Shown one piece after another: positions 36,601 through 50,377 of a stretch of DNA of 64,000 bases; within the stretch, counting starts at the first letter, position 1, and each line of letters opens with the position of its first letter. The position numbers and the translations under genes were made by a program. The stretch spans positions 130,195,132 to 130,259,131 of the forward strand of contig NC_067282.1 of the NCBI RefSeq assembly GCF_020740795.1, written 5' to 3'. Below the pieces are notes generated by a model. It saw only the letters and a list, made by a program, of their open reading frames with translations. It was not told the origin of the DNA and did not search any database. This DNA comes from Apus apus. Taxonomy: Eukaryota; Chordata; Aves; Apodiformes; Apodidae.

Positions 36601-39600
36601 CTGCTTCTGCAGCCCTGCTTAGGAGCAAACCAAGCAACTGTCCTTAATCTGCTAGAGTGCAGCATTAGCCAGGTTAGAGTAAATTGCCACCACATGAATT
36701 ACATAACTTCAGCAGAGGCTGGTAGCTTTTTTTTTTTAATATTTCACATGTCTGGCTAGGCCCATGATATGTTTAGATATGCTAGAGGGATGAAATATCA
36801 TGTGTTATCTTAGTTTTTGTTATTTTCCTTTCCCTTATGCTTGAGAGTCATCCTCTCTAGAAGCTTAATAATGACCTTTGGTTTTCATTTTGGTCACTAT
36901 GTATATATTCTGATAGGGCTTTTTCAAGTCATTTGCAGTAATGCCAGGTTGCTCTTATTCTGCTGTTGTATTACATGTGAATGCAAGAAACATTTGCAGA
37001 TTTTTTTTTTTCACACATACCCCTAAAATTATAATACACTGGAAAACTAAGGGAAATGCAATAATTTGAACCAGCTAACCTGGAGTGTGCTGTGATTTTC
37101 AAGATCAAGTTACCTCAGATGATAACATAACAAGATGAATGATTTTAAGAAAATCTACCACCTTGTAATGTGAGTTATCTGAAGATGCATTTGAAACTAC
37201 AATGCTCCAGTGGTAGTAGCAGTAATTAGAATTTAAAGATTTATGTCTTGTAGGCTTGTTTCTATTTTCTTTTAACTCTTTGCTTATGCGTAGGTGATAC
37301 AAGAAATAGCTAACTACATGTTTTGTCTTGTGTGTCTTAGTGTCATCTCTGCAGTGACTTCTTTGTCCATCCAACAGTTAGGACTGAAATGCCAGCACCT
37401 ACAGTCTGTTACTGCCTCTCCTGCTACAGCTGATACTGGCTTTGGTATTAGAGTTCTGTTTTTCTGTAATTTTCATGTTAAGGGAACAACTTACCAGGTT
37501 GTAGATAGCACTGATGTCTGATGATGCAGGTGAGCAGTAGTTAGCCTAGGAGTTTTCAGGGTTTTTCACTTGGACAATGATGGTTTTTTTCTGCACTGAT
37601 GATTTTTGTGCTCATTATTAGGTGCAAATTCAGTATTTGTGTTCAAATATCTATTCTGTGTAGGTGGTGGTTCAGCATGTGCACTTTGATGGACTTGGAA
37701 GGACCAAAGATGACATTATCATCTATGAAATCGCTGATGTTTTCAAGGCTAAAAATCTTATTGATGTAAGTGCTCCAGTGAATGTCAGACCTGCTGTTTA
37801 AATATTCAGGTGACAATTGTCTTTATTGTTTTTCTGCGTTCAGCTTCTGCCTTCAGACATGAGGCAATTTCATCAGGTTTTGTGATGATTCTGATCTTGT
37901 GAAATGGAAGTCGAACAAATAGGAAGTACTGGCAGATAGGATATTTTCTGCTGGATTCAGCTCAAAGATGTGAGAGGGCAAACAGCACCTGGTTGTTTGT
38001 TAAGCTTCGCTCTGCCCAGGTGAGATTGTTACTGTGTAGGTGACACTTTCAGTTCATTTCCTTAAGATAAATGACAGGATCTCAGCACAGGTAACTGGTG
38101 CCATGCTCCACAGTGGATCAGAGTGTGACTTAGTGTCCATGTCCTTGCACTTTTAGGTAGTGATTCCTTCTGGAGTACAGCTGGCACTTAGAACTGTAGA
38201 TTGGTTCTAAATTTAAACAGATTAGAGTGTTGGGGTTTTTTTTATTTTCCCAGAAGTGTGGGCACTGTAAAGAGGGGTATAATTTTTTAGGTACTGAAAC
38301 CCATTTGGATAATAGATTTCAGTATTACAACAATTAGGATGCAGATGAACAAGAGGTAGGAATGAGCCTGATGCTCTGGATTTCATTTATTTCTTTACCG
38401 ATCCAAGTGTTAAAAGTGGTTGTGATCTGTTTTGAAGGTATCTTGGTATACAAAATATGTGAATATTGTATGACTGAGCTGCATTTCAACAAGTTTATCC
38501 TAGTTATTTTTTGGGTAAACTGAAAGACTGAGCTGTTTATCCAATCCTGTAGGTGATGAGAAAATCACACGAAGCTCGTGAAAAGTTGCTTCGTCTGGGA
38601 ATCTTCAGACAGGTAGAGGTTCTGATTGATACCTGTCAAGGTATGTATTGCCTTAGTAATCCTTACCTTTCTTTCTCGTGCACGCAAAGACACATGCATA
38701 CCTACAATGTGTATTTCCCTGTGTAATAAGTTGGACACTTTTTGTGTATATAACTTAATCTCTCCTTATACCTTCATATATTTAGATGTACCTATACGTG
38801 TGCTATATATATACACGTGTCTACATCCATTATCCTTACAAAAAAGATGTATTTGCATGTGTCTGTGTGTATGTGTATATAAATATTACTTGTATACATG
38901 CAAAAATGAGTGAATTTCCAGCACTAAAATAGTTACAATACACATCCCTTAATCCAAAGTTTCAGAGGAGCACTTGAAGAAAAGCTCGAAAATGTGACCT
39001 TTATGTCCATGTGTTACTCATCACATAACTGACATTACACCAGCACATCTGTGGTGCTTAAGGAAGTATTAGCAGTTGTAGCTGTATATATGCACCAGCT
39101 GAGTGGATGCATGTTTCCTAGTCAGGCTCAGTTGGCATTCCTGGGCTTGTGGCTGCTTTTCAAACTTTTTGCCGTTCTCTTCAGCAGAGGAAAGTTATGT
39201 TATTGAGAAGAAAACACCGTGCAGTCCCACAGCTGGCTGATGATGGGATGCTGTTCCATTTGCTTCCAGCAGAATTAGGTCCTCTTGACAGCTGGGTTAT
39301 GGAACAGCTGCTGGAGCCAGAGCCCTGAGGGGTCTGGGTGGATTCTGTTGTTCAGTGCTTACCCACAGAGTACTGGTAGCTCTGCCCTATTGAAAGTGTT
39401 CTTGTCACATCTCTACCCCTTCCATTTCTGTTGATTCTAGTGTAAGAATTTGTGTTTATCTTTGTTTTTAGTGGATAGGTAATGAAGAAATGTTAGTATT
39501 TCATAATTAAACTAACATGTTGGTGATTAAAGCCAGTCTTGCTAGAATTGAATCAGATTCTGCGCTCATCTTTTTCTCAAGCTGTTTTTTTTATAATGTA

Positions 39601-42600
39601 GGTTTTTATTCTAATTTATTTCAACCACTTCTCAGATAATTCAAGTAATCTCCTGTCTGCGTTTTTCTAGATAGCTCTTTAGAGATAACATATGTTTCTT
39701 TTTTTTGTTTATGTAGGAGATGATGCCCTTCCAAATGGTTTAGATGTAACCTTTGAGGTAACAGAATTGAGAAGACTAACTGGAAGCTATAACACTATGG
39801 TTGGCAATAATGAAGGCAGTATGGTATGGATTATTTAAAATAATTATTAACTCCTTTTGTTACTGCTCTTACTTTTATGTCTCAAACCTAGGAAGGAAAT
39901 TGGTGATTAAGTAAGTGAGGGCTTGACCCAAGCCAAGTTATTTCCTTGATCCAGCTTTATTAAGGCTTTTACAAGACCTTTGTCTTTAAAGAGCCTTTGT
40001 ATTAGTCAGGCTTTTATTCAGCAAAAGCCTATTTTGAGCTAGGGAAGAATGCTGAAGCCTCCAACTCCATATGTTAATTTTTTAATTCTTAAAATGACTT
40101 AAATTATGTCTTGATAGTATTTAAGATGCTTTATCCACTGGATAGATTAGTAAGGAACGTTTGACATTTAGTTTCCTTGAGTTCTATTAAAAATGTTTTT
40201 CTCCTCAGTCAAAATGCTTCGTGTTAGATTTAGAAATTGTCCTGAGTTTTCACTGGTTTAGACCAGTACCAGTTATTCTGGGCTGCAAAACACAAGGTTT
40301 TTCAAACCCAAATAAACTGCAGAACTCATTTCCATTTGATTCAGTTAAGGATGCATCAGGTTAAAATCTTGTGTGAAGAATACTTCTGAATTGACACAAA
40401 AACTAACAGCTGCACTGTTGTTCTGTTAATGTGCTTTTAATGGAAGAGCTGGTATAAGCAGATCAGGCTTCCAGGTGCTCATTCCTGCATCCATTCCACC
40501 TTCTCATGTGCACAGTGCAGCTGTGCCTGGGGCTGGTAGATAAGCCAGATCAAGGGACTCATCCTTTTCTTCTTAGGGGTATTTTTAACCTGGTTAAGAT
40601 GCTGCGTAACTCAGGTGCTGGTGTTTTGCAAATGCAAGGAGAATAGGAGCTCAGTGAGTTCTGTGCTGCTGAGGGCAATGTCCAGGGTGTTGCTGCCTGA
40701 ATGAAACCAGTGGGGAATCCTGCTTGTTGGTTCTAGTGCATTAGAAAATAGTCTGAAAGCTCCTTTGGTTGCTCCTTTTGTGCTCAGCTTCTCCTTCTAT
40801 TTGATTTAATTTGTTACATTGAAGTAAAATGTTTGGATTATATAAAAGCATGACTTGTAGACACTGGTGCTGGCAGCAGAGATGATGTTTCCTTAAGAGT
40901 TGAATAGATTTGACATGTATTCTAATCCCTTAAATTCATCAGAAGTTTATGAATGTAGTATTTCATAATAATAGCCCTTTCTGGTTAGTTGTGTAATTGC
41001 ATATTAGCCATCACCACAAGGTTCAAGTGACTGATTGTTTTCCAATAGCTGTTAGACAAAGGCAGTCAGGGTTTAGTAGCTTTTTTACACTCTTTGAAAA
41101 TAGAACACACAGCAATAAAACAGCCCTGGTAATGTCTGTGCTTGGAGGAAACCTGCTCCATCTTGTCTGCCAGAAGGCCACGAGCTGCCAAAGGATACAA
41201 GGAATTTGTGTCAGAACAGGCAAAAGTGCTTAACTAGTTTCTGGGAGATTGTAATGGCATGTTGTACTGCTGTCAGGACTGATTGCAAAAATAACTTATT
41301 CCTCAAATAAAAATACAGGAAAGTTGCTCTCTATTGATAATTTTCCATTAACTTTTTGCTGTGGTTCCAATGAACCCTACTTGACAAGTAATTTTCCAGA
41401 TAATCAGCTGGAAATTCTGCACTTGCAGAGCAGCTGCTTATTATGCCAAAGACTTACTCTGCTGGGCTTTGAGACTGGCTGGGAGATGTTGCTTGAAATA
41501 ATAGCAGTACTGATGATACAGTGAGAATGCAAACTAAGTCAGCAGCTACTGGAAAGCAGTAACAATTGGATGATTAACTGTAACTTGTGCTATTGTGATG
41601 GCTTTTGCTGCCAGTGCAAAGACAAGTCTAACTTAAAACACATTGAGTTAAACTGGTTTTAATGTCTTCATTTCTAATTATCAGGATAGATATGCTTGTC
41701 TTCAGCATATGATTAAAATGCACGACTGCAAAGTATCTGAAATGCTGTGAGGGGTTTTATTTTTTTTAAATTCAATTTTCTGTAGGTGCTTGGGCTCAAG
41801 TTCCCAAATCTCTTTGGGCGTGCAGAAAAGGTAACCTTCCAGTTCTCCTATGGAACAAAGGAGACTTCATATGGCCTGTCATTCTTCAAACCACAGCCTG
41901 GAAACTTCGAAAGAAAGTAAGTGATACATTTTTGAGTACCTCTATTTTTTTGAGTGAAAGAATATAAAGCAGTAAATAAGATCTTCCATTGAGTAATAAT
42001 TAAATGTATTCCTTTCCTGAGGGTCTGTTAAAAATGTAGCAGAGCTGTTTAAGTTTTTGTGATAATTTGAAACTCCACCCACTTAACTAGTTTCACTTTG
42101 AAACCCACCACTAATGTTGTGTTTTAGTTTTTCAGTTAACTTGTATAAAGTCACTGGACAGTTCCCTTGGAGCTCTCTTCGTGAAACTGATAGAGGAATA
42201 TCAACAGAATTTAATGTAAGTGTAGCACAAGGGTTTGTGGAACACATGCTTCATTTACACTGAATTTATGTCACCATAAAAATACCAGTGTGTTTTTCTG
42301 TAAATGTTTAATGTTAATGTTTAATGTTAATGTTTAAAGTATCATTTCAGAGAGGCAGCTGGTTGCCTAGCTCACTGTCTCAGTGCAATTCAAGATATTT
42401 TTCATTTGGGATCGGTTAATTAGTGTGCACCTACTTGGAGCAATTCTCCTAGCTGCAGCAGAGTGAACATTGCTCTGAAATGAAAAAGAGTTTCTCTCTG
42501 ATCCAGGAAGTTTGCAAAGGAGAAGCATAGACTCCTAGAAAAAAAAACTTTACAGAAAGATTTTTTGGGGAAATGTTTATTTTAATTTTGTAGCAAAGTA

Positions 42601-45600
42601 ATATTATGTCTTACTCAATTCTTTATTTATAGTTTCCAATCTGGAAGACCAATCACACACTGAAGTGGGAGGGTGTGTGGAGAGAGCTTGGCTGCCTTGC
42701 TAGAACAGCATCCTTTTCTGTTCGAGAAGAAAGTGGACACTCTCTTAAGTCTTCTCTCTCTGTAAGGCTTTTTCCTGATATTTAATTAAAAAAATATTAT
42801 TTTGAGTCATCTAATAGTTATGACTTATACCAAAGGAGCTTTTTGTCTTAGTAGGTAGTGTTTTTAACTTCAGACATCTTTTTCTGAGTTTGGTCGTTCA
42901 CGAAGGAGGTCCAAAGAGAAAAACCACAGTTTGGTAGTGGAGTGTGTACCATTTTTGAGTGTTGCCTAGACTGGTTTGTTCTTCCTGCAGGGCTTCATCC
43001 CTGTCACCTGCCCTTTCTTTTTGCAGAATTGTCTTGTTTTGTAGAAGACTTGATCAGTAAATCTCATCGTCCCGCAGTTACCATGCCCTTTCTAAATATT
43101 ATTTCCTTAAGCAGTTTTTGGTCATTTGTCACCTTTAATTGTAGGAGATAAACTTTTTGCAGGTTACTGTCACAAAACTGGTGATATATATGCTGGGGCA
43201 TTGTTGCTGCTATATTTTTGGTGTGTACCATGCCAAAAGATGGAAGTGTATGCATTTTATGTGGCCTCTAAATAAAAAATTTACATTAGCCTTGTTAGGT
43301 ACACTGTTCCCAAATCCATAAAGCTACGGTAGTCTTAGCTGGAGGTGTGCATCCATTGTTTGCACAGTTTGTGAAGGAAAATACTAGTGTCACACTGTGG
43401 TATTCAACAGATATGATAACCTAAAAATAATTGTTTGATTCTTTTCAGCATGCCATGGTAATTGATTCCCGGAACTCCTCGATCTTGCCAAGGCGAGGTG
43501 CTTTGCTGAAAATTAATCAGGTAGTATTAAATCAGTTATGCTATTACTAGATTTTATCTGTAAGTGTGTTTGAGTAAGTCTTAATTTATCTAACTGATGT
43601 TCACGTTAAAAAGATCTAAAGTTAGAAATCAATCATAAATTGACTAGGATACAGTGATGAGCTGTATTCACTTCTTAGCTTTACCGTGTGTGCCTTTTAA
43701 AAGCATGAAACCTTTTCTATGGTGGCAAGTTTTCATTTGTGTACATTTGTGTACATTTGTTCATTTGTCAAACAGCATGGACATTTTACCTTGCCATTAG
43801 CATGAAATTATTGATTAGCTGAGACACATTATCCCTGATGGTATTCACTCTACATTTACAGTAGCTAATAGTCCTTGTTTTCTAACACTGTAATGTAAGA
43901 CTACCAGACTGTAGGTCCTCTTGCTACTGACAAAGTTTATAAGTCTTATGTTTACCCAGTCTTTCATTTTTAATTCTAACTCTCAAAGGCATCATTTTGG
44001 CACAGAAAATGGTTTTCACTCTTGTTACTTTCAGAGCTTTTAGAAAAGCTGTTTTTTCTGCTATAGGGGTTGATACTTCAGGACCATTAACTTCTGCAAT
44101 GCTTTAGAAGCAGATTGCTTTGAAATGGCATTGGAACTAGAAGTGCTACTGTTCCTGTAAGCAGCAGTGAACCGTTCTGAGTGAGAAGGGTGGTTATAAC
44201 TCAGGGTTTAGTTAACATATGATTTGTTAACTGCTGCCTCTAATGCTGATTCAGACGCTTGTTATATTCAGCTGGCACTGGTGTAATGCAACTGACTGTC
44301 TTGGTCTTCAGCCCTGCTTTAGTACATATGAAATCTTCTCAGGTCCTGGGTAAATACATGAAGAGGTTTGATTTCAGGTGCTAAATTTTCCAGCTCCATT
44401 CTGTTTTGCTGTTATTTCAAAAATGGTTTAGAAAGCAATAGCCTGGTTATATGCTGCTCATTCTTCTGAGGGTCATGTGTGGATTTTTGTCTCTCCATGT
44501 AGTAAATCTGTATTTCTTGTACAGAAAACACTGCTTATGCTGATGCAGACATGATGAACTTATGGGGGGAAGAAACATGTAGTACCTGTTACAACTTCCA
44601 TAAACCTATGTCTTTGCAGGAGCTGGCTGGCTATACAGGTGGAGATGTGAGCTTTCTAAAAGAAGATTTTGAATTTCAGTTGAATAAGCAACTTCTCTGG
44701 GATTCGGTAATTTTTTAAAAGATATTTTAGTAATCAATCTGAGGAAATGAAAGATGGGTGATGTAGAGATCTTGATTTGGTTTTTTGTGTGGTTTTGTTG
44801 TGGTTTTTTTTAAGTTTAACATTCTTTATTTTTAACTTGACATTCCTGCCATGCACAGTCACACTTGAGAAGTGGGGAAAGAAGTTGGGAAAGAAGGATT
44901 TGTCTCACAGTTAACTGTATGAACTCTTTTCTTTTCAGGAGTAATGCTGGGCATATCTTTTCTTTGTGATTTTTGTTTTTTTAAAAAAGTACAGCCTTTG
45001 TTCTGTCTCTTTCACTAGGTTACAAATATTCTGACTCACCTTGGTTTAGTTTTCTTTTGTCATTGTAAAATAAGAATATATGAATACCAGTTTTGGTATC
45101 ATAGCATTATTTTTTGCTATTCATATCATAGCATTATTGATATGCTGTCTATCATAGCATATTATTTTTTGTCTGTAAAATGATCAGGCAAGAATGGGAA
45201 GGTTGATTTCACTACAATATATTAAACTCTTCATATTTGTGCACAATGAACAATTCAAGTTCCAATAAGAAAGACATATGGTAGTATGACCATTTTACGA
45301 GATCCCAGTCTGCCACCCTGTCGGCAGAGCACATCCAGATAGTGTGGTGTCTACCTTAGTACTTTGGTTTGGAGTAACTGTTGTTTTGAAGCAAGTCCCT
45401 GTATCATCATCACTGAGAAGTCTTGGTTTGGTTGGCAGAGTATTTTTTGTGTGTACCAACTCTATTTCCTTAAGAAGTGACACTGGATAATTCTGCTTCA
45501 AGCTCATGTTCGATGTACTCTGGTTTCTTATGAGAACTTGGAGGTCTTAAGTTTCAGGGCATCTTTAGCAGCACAGAGATAGTATGAGGTAGAAATAGGT

Positions 45601-48600
45601 GTTTTTCTGCTTAGTGAAAGAAGAGTTGAGTTGCATAGTAGAAATATTCCTATATACTAACAAAGCCCACCAAACCAAAACAAAAAAGCATTGAGTATAT
45701 CTCTGCCTCTAGATAGCTTTCTGGGGATGACTGGAAGAACAAGGAAGTTCTAGGAGACTGGGAGAATGTTAGCATTGCGCCAATAGTGCAACTGAAAAAG
45801 TATTTGTGTAGTCCAGGTGTTGATGGACTGGTGCTGCAGGGACCTGTCAGTCTCCTGTTTCATGCTTTTATTGTTAGGCAACTTGGTGCAAATAACACAG
45901 TGTACATCATTGTGTGTGACCCATTGGTTACAGGCGTAGACTCATGAAAAACTGACTGTTGCACCTGCCGTGTACTGTGTAACCACACAGACATGTACCC
46001 TGTGATAATGGCAGGGGAGGCAGCTGGGGACTGTCAGGGCAGATAGCAGGAGTGTGCTGTGAAAGTGATTGTCCAGCACCTTTAGCCTAGATACTGACAG
46101 GAGATCTCACTGTCTGGCAGTAGTATTTCTGCTTGGTAAACAGGTAGCAGGCAAATGTTTTACATGTATTTATAGCTCCCAAGAATTACTGTATAGATAA
46201 GCAGTAATGGTGTATGCATGTTTGATGTCAGTATAGAGAGTGGCAGAAGAGGGTTTTGTGTAATTATAAGGCTAATTTACAGACAGGTAATTGTACATTT
46301 TTGGTAGCTATTTGCTGGACTTCGCATTCTATGAGTTTAAAATTGTCAGGACTTACTTATGTCAGCAGTGTTATCTTATTTCAGTACCTGAAAATTCATA
46401 AGAAATGAGTGTTCCTTTTAGCTCTTGTGAAAGTAGCACTCGGGTCAAATGGATCTTGACTTTTTCAAGAGGTAGCACAGCATGAAAGCAAGAGGGCAGC
46501 AGTGTTCAAGAGTTTCCCAAGAATGCTATTAAGGATGGGGCGGTATCCGTGCATACACTGACTATCTGTCACTTTCTGTCAGACTAATGGGAGTTCTACC
46601 TATGTCCCAACAATGAAGTTTTACTGTTTTTAGGGAAATATTAATAAACCACTTATTTTTCTCTCCAAAGGTTTTTTCAGCATCGCTTTGGGGTGGAATG
46701 CTAGTACCTATTGGAGACAAGCCATCCAGTATAGCTGACAGGCAAGTTTTTTTTAATGTTTCTTAATAATTTTTTTCAGTCAGCCTAGGTAGTGTGTAAA
46801 GAAAACTCTCTAGCAGAAGGAAGCAGCAGTAGTAATAAAGTAAGTTTCTAGTTAGTTTTAATTGCATGATACTACTCAAGCTGTGCATTCTGGGTTTGGT
46901 TTTCATATGAGGGTAGTATCAATTTATAATTTGCTGTGTAGTGGCTCTGCTTGCCAATATTTTTGGTTGCAAAATGGTCTTTGCCATCTGCAAAATTTTG
47001 TATCAGACATAGAGAACACTGTAGGTGTTTTTAGATGTAAAGCCACAGTGTAACCAAGTGGGCTTTTTTAGGCAGTTTTGCTCTCTCACACTTGTGTTTG
47101 AAGATCACTAGCAGAACCATTTAGACTTAAATTCTCTTACAATAAATGTTAAGTGTCAGCTCCACGTGTCATAGATCTTAACTACAGTATTTCTCTCAAA
47201 ATAATTACAACAGACAGAATCAGACAGTATCCTGATTCTTCTTCAATGCTGAGGAACCTTTGGGTTTGATCTTTGTAAATGATGGAGGAGTGATTTTTAT
47301 TTTTAGTTCTTCCACTTTTTTTTTTTTTTTTGGCCAAATGCATCAGAATTTTTTAAAAACTTAACTTAGCCTGTTACAAAGTTACCTGTAACTCTGAAAA
47401 GCAATGTTAGAAGTACAGCTAGATGTTTTCAAATCTGTCCTTCAAGTGAAGCATTGCATTCAATGTTACTGTATTCACTAGGTTTTACCTTGGTGGACCA
47501 ACAAGCGTGCGTGGGTTCAGTATGTACAGCATTGGACCTCAGAATGAAGGTGTGAAACTTTTAAATCCTACTCCTCTGACAAGACTGTAAATATTAGTGT
47601 GTAACAGAGAATCAGATTCTGCCCTTAAGCTTTGTATGGCTTAAAAAATACTGCACTTATTCTGTCCTTTAATCCGAGGAGTGTTATGTCTTTGATATTT
47701 GTTCACAATGGAAGAGAGCCATGTTGTTCTTAGTTAAGCCATCAGCTAGTTCTGTAAAACAAGTGTGTTCAGAGTTGCTTGCTCCCAGTATGTCAGTTTA
47801 ATTAGTAAGCTTACTAATTCAGCTTTCAAGCTGAAGAAGTTCTCAAAAGATGGTTATAGCAACAGTCATATGACATCTCTGTTAGATGCAGCATATGTTC
47901 AGGTAGTTTAGGGGAAAGGTAATCAGATGAAAGGCATTTTGAGAGTCAGGACCTTCCTGAGCTCTGTTCCTTACTGTCCTGCTAACTTGCTGTTATCATT
48001 AGATTCAGTATTCAGTGTATTTCAAAGCTTACTGTTCAATAGTATCTATTTCCCTAAATCGAAATCTAAAAATCTAAATCTATTTCCCTAAATCTAAAAT
48101 CTTAGTTTTAAAACTAAGGCAAGTATTTCAAAGATGTTCACGAGGCAGTCTCTGATGAACCACAAGTAAGTGCATGTCTCAGGCTGTTCTAGTGAGGAAG
48201 AGGAGAAAAAAGGGCAATTCACTTAGGTTGAAAGAATTGTGTGTTAATCTTTTTACTTGATAGTAGTCAGGTTAGAGAAAGGTAGAAGCAAGAGTTGAAA
48301 AAGGGGTAGCATGCAGTATAAAATAACTGAAGGATTTATTCTTTGAATATCTTTCACAGTAAACATTTTTACTCCAGCATTTCCATGTTCCCTAACTAGG
48401 TGATTACTTGGGAGGTGAAGCCTACTGGGCTGGAGGGTTGCATCTCTACACCCCTCTCCCTTTCCGGCCAGGCCGGGGAGGGTTTGGAGACCTTTTCCGA
48501 ACACATTTCTTCCTGAATGCTGGAAACCTCTGCAATCTCAACTATGGTAAGATTCAAGAGGAATGTATGTAACAAAACCTGCTTTTCTCTCTAGATAAGA

Positions 48601-50377
48601 GCAATAAGAAGGAAAGCTCTTCTGTGTCTATTTACTGAGAAGCAGTTTGTTTGCCCTGTATGTTTTGGTGCCTGTCAAAAAGCTGCTGTTATTACATTGT
48701 ATATTTGAGAGATTGCCAGTTGTTTGGCTTTTTTTAGCTCTCTACATAAATTCTAGCACAACTTGTAGGAAAGAGAGTTAGAATGGTAACAGTAGAATCT
48801 GTGAATTGGTCATGTTTGCAGACCAGGTGGTAATTGATCAACACCTGCTGTCTTACACCATTCTGAAGAGAAATTGGAAGATGTTTTAGTGGGATTTTAA
48901 TGTTTTCTAAGATGAACTAAATTAAAAGTGGTGGCATTAGAGCATAGATGAGGGTGCAGTAACTGATGTGATATTTGTGTGTGTCTTCCATCCCCAACTT
49001 TTGTCAATATGTATTTCAGTGTATTAAGGTACAATTTTTCAGTATCAGTTCCATCAATTTGGGGATATAGTGATATTTGATGTCTGCCTTGCTTGATAGA
49101 CATAAGGAAGTGAGACACTTCATGCAGAATTGAAAAGCAGACAAATCAACTTTATAACTAACAGAGACCCAAGTCTTCAGTAGTCATTTCCAGATTGATG
49201 CAAGTAGGTACCCTATGGAGACACAGGAAGATCAACCAACAATCTAACTAGAATTTTCAAATTCTGTCGTTTGAGTCCAAGGTACTTGGCTGGCATCTAT
49301 GGGAGTTATGGGCAGTACATCCATTCTGAATCTGCAGAAGGTGCTCCAAGTGGTCTCTCTTGTAGCTCTGAAATTCAAGTTAGCCTTTGACCACCTTGAC
49401 AAGTCTACTTTGATTCTTGTTCTCCTGATCTTTTGCTTTCAGGTGATGGTCCCAGAGCTCACCTGCAGAAGCTGGCAGAGTGTATCCGATGGTCTTACGG
49501 TGCCGGCATCGTGCTCCGACTTGGAAACATTGCTAGATTAGAACTTAACTACTGTTTCCCCATGGGAGTACAGTCTGGTGATAGGTTTGTTTTTTACACC
49601 CGTTTCTTTCATACTAACTGGTTTTAAAGTTTATTGCACTTCTGTCTGGTTTTGGCAGAGAGAACTGCTGCCTTTTAAGCTTGTTTATTTTATACCATTT
49701 TAGAGATGATTCAGCTGGCTATATTCATGTTGGCTTAAGAGTACTTTGTGGTTTAAGAATTTGTATTTCAAGTTTCAAAGTTCATTGAACTTGAGATCAG
49801 CTGTTGAAATGTATGAATAGCTGTGTAGCAGGTTTTATTTCTTTAGGGGAAATGATCAAACAGCTCATGGGATTTTCTTAAGCCTTCCAAAATGAAATGA
49901 TTGGATAAATACTGAGCTTAATGTCTTTGCTTGAAAAATGAAAACAAATTTAACTCTAGATATAGGAGAATAAATTAATTTGTTATAAACAAATTATCCG
50001 ACATCAAACAAATATTATAGTATGTAATAGAAAAGCTTCAGGGGGCTTGTTCTTGCCTGTGAATACTATGTGACATCCACTATTTCATACTTGTCATTCA
50101 TACAAGTGAATAACAGAAATGTTAAGATTATGGGCTTTATTTTGCAAATCAAAACACTTTCTATGAATGACAGATTGGCAAAGCATTTATTTTAAAAAAA
50201 CCTTTGTTAGCTAAAATTGGAATTGTGATTGTAAAAAGATGGAAACCTTTGGGAGATTGGGGGTAGGGATAATTTCATTTCATCAGTACCTTCTCTATCA
50301 CCTAGGTTGTTTATTTTCTGTTTCTTTTCAGGATATGCGATGGTGTTCAGTTTGGAGCAGGAATAAGGTTTCTATAA
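33288..50377 (+). CDS. SAMM50: SAMM50, mitochondrial sorting and assembly machinery core, 15 exons, 469 aa
   Basis: Omp85-family outer-membrane protein that inserts beta-barrel proteins into the mitochondrial outer membrane and bridges to MICOS. Coding exons: 33288-33308, 36224-36334, 37664-37765, 38553-38640, 39717-39823, 41786-41916, 42128-42215, 42633-42761, 43449-43520, 44620-44706, 46671-46741, 47482-47549, 48400-48546, 49443-49584, 50332-50377. The total is 1410 nt, giving 469 aa, identical in length to human SAMM50. It starts MGTVHAR in context gccgccATGG. One POTRA domain spans about residues 45-125, and the 16-strand barrel about 140-469. The conserved loop-6 motif SVRGF is at 344-348, and the C-terminal beta-signal QFGAGIRFL ends the protein. 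There is no N-terminal presequence, as expected for the outer membrane. Intron 11 has a GC donor; the other 13 introns are GT-AG. Confidence 0.97.
33309..36223 (+). other. SAMM50 intron 1
   Basis: 2.9-kb intron (gtaagc ... tttcag). It holds the 3' part of the CpG island and a 1-kb CR1 (33,637-34,632), followed by unique sequence. Confidence 0.85.
33637..34632 (+). mobile_element. CR1: CR1 LINE in SAMM50 intron 1, 5'-truncated, broken frame
   Basis: Starts abruptly at 'agttggaggcctgtgactag', matching 5328 onward of the 5-kb CR1, and stays closely similar to its end, so both belong to one subfamily. FADD is at 33,750-33,761. The frame is broken by a TGA at about 33,811, a lost base near 33,967 and further changes near 34,440. 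It ends 'cccttccaacccc' plus degenerate octamers. Same strand as SAMM50. Confidence 0.93.
38641..39716 (+). other. SAMM50 intron 4
   Basis: 1.1-kb intron (gtatgt ... atgtag). It includes an alternating purine-pyrimidine TA/CA-rich stretch at about 38,755-38,890 with Z-DNA-like 'tacacgtgtctaca'. No other feature. Confidence 0.6.
39824..41785 (+). other. SAMM50 intron 5
   Basis: 2-kb intron (gtatgg ... tgtag). No repeat or extra exon recognised. Confidence 0.65.
42303..42338. repeat. 12-bp tandem repeat (AATGTTTAATGTT-like), three copies
   Basis: Perfect short tandem array in SAMM50 intron 7. Confidence 0.8.
43734..43768. repeat. 10-bp tandem repeat (CATTTGTGTA)
   Basis: Three copies plus a partial copy in SAMM50 intron 9. 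Confidence 0.8.
44707..46670 (+). other. SAMM50 intron 10
   Basis: 2-kb intron (gtaatt ... caaag). It contains a locally duplicated 'atcatagcatta' motif, three copies within 45,097-45,175. No other feature. Confidence 0.65.
46742..47481 (+). other. SAMM50 intron 11, GC-AG type
   Basis: The donor reads ACAG|GCAAGT and the acceptor cactag. The reading frame (IAD-R-FYLGG, residues 333-341) requires exactly this junction, and no GT nearby would keep the frame. The rest of the donor is a perfect consensus match, as is usual for real GC introns. Confidence 0.92.
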
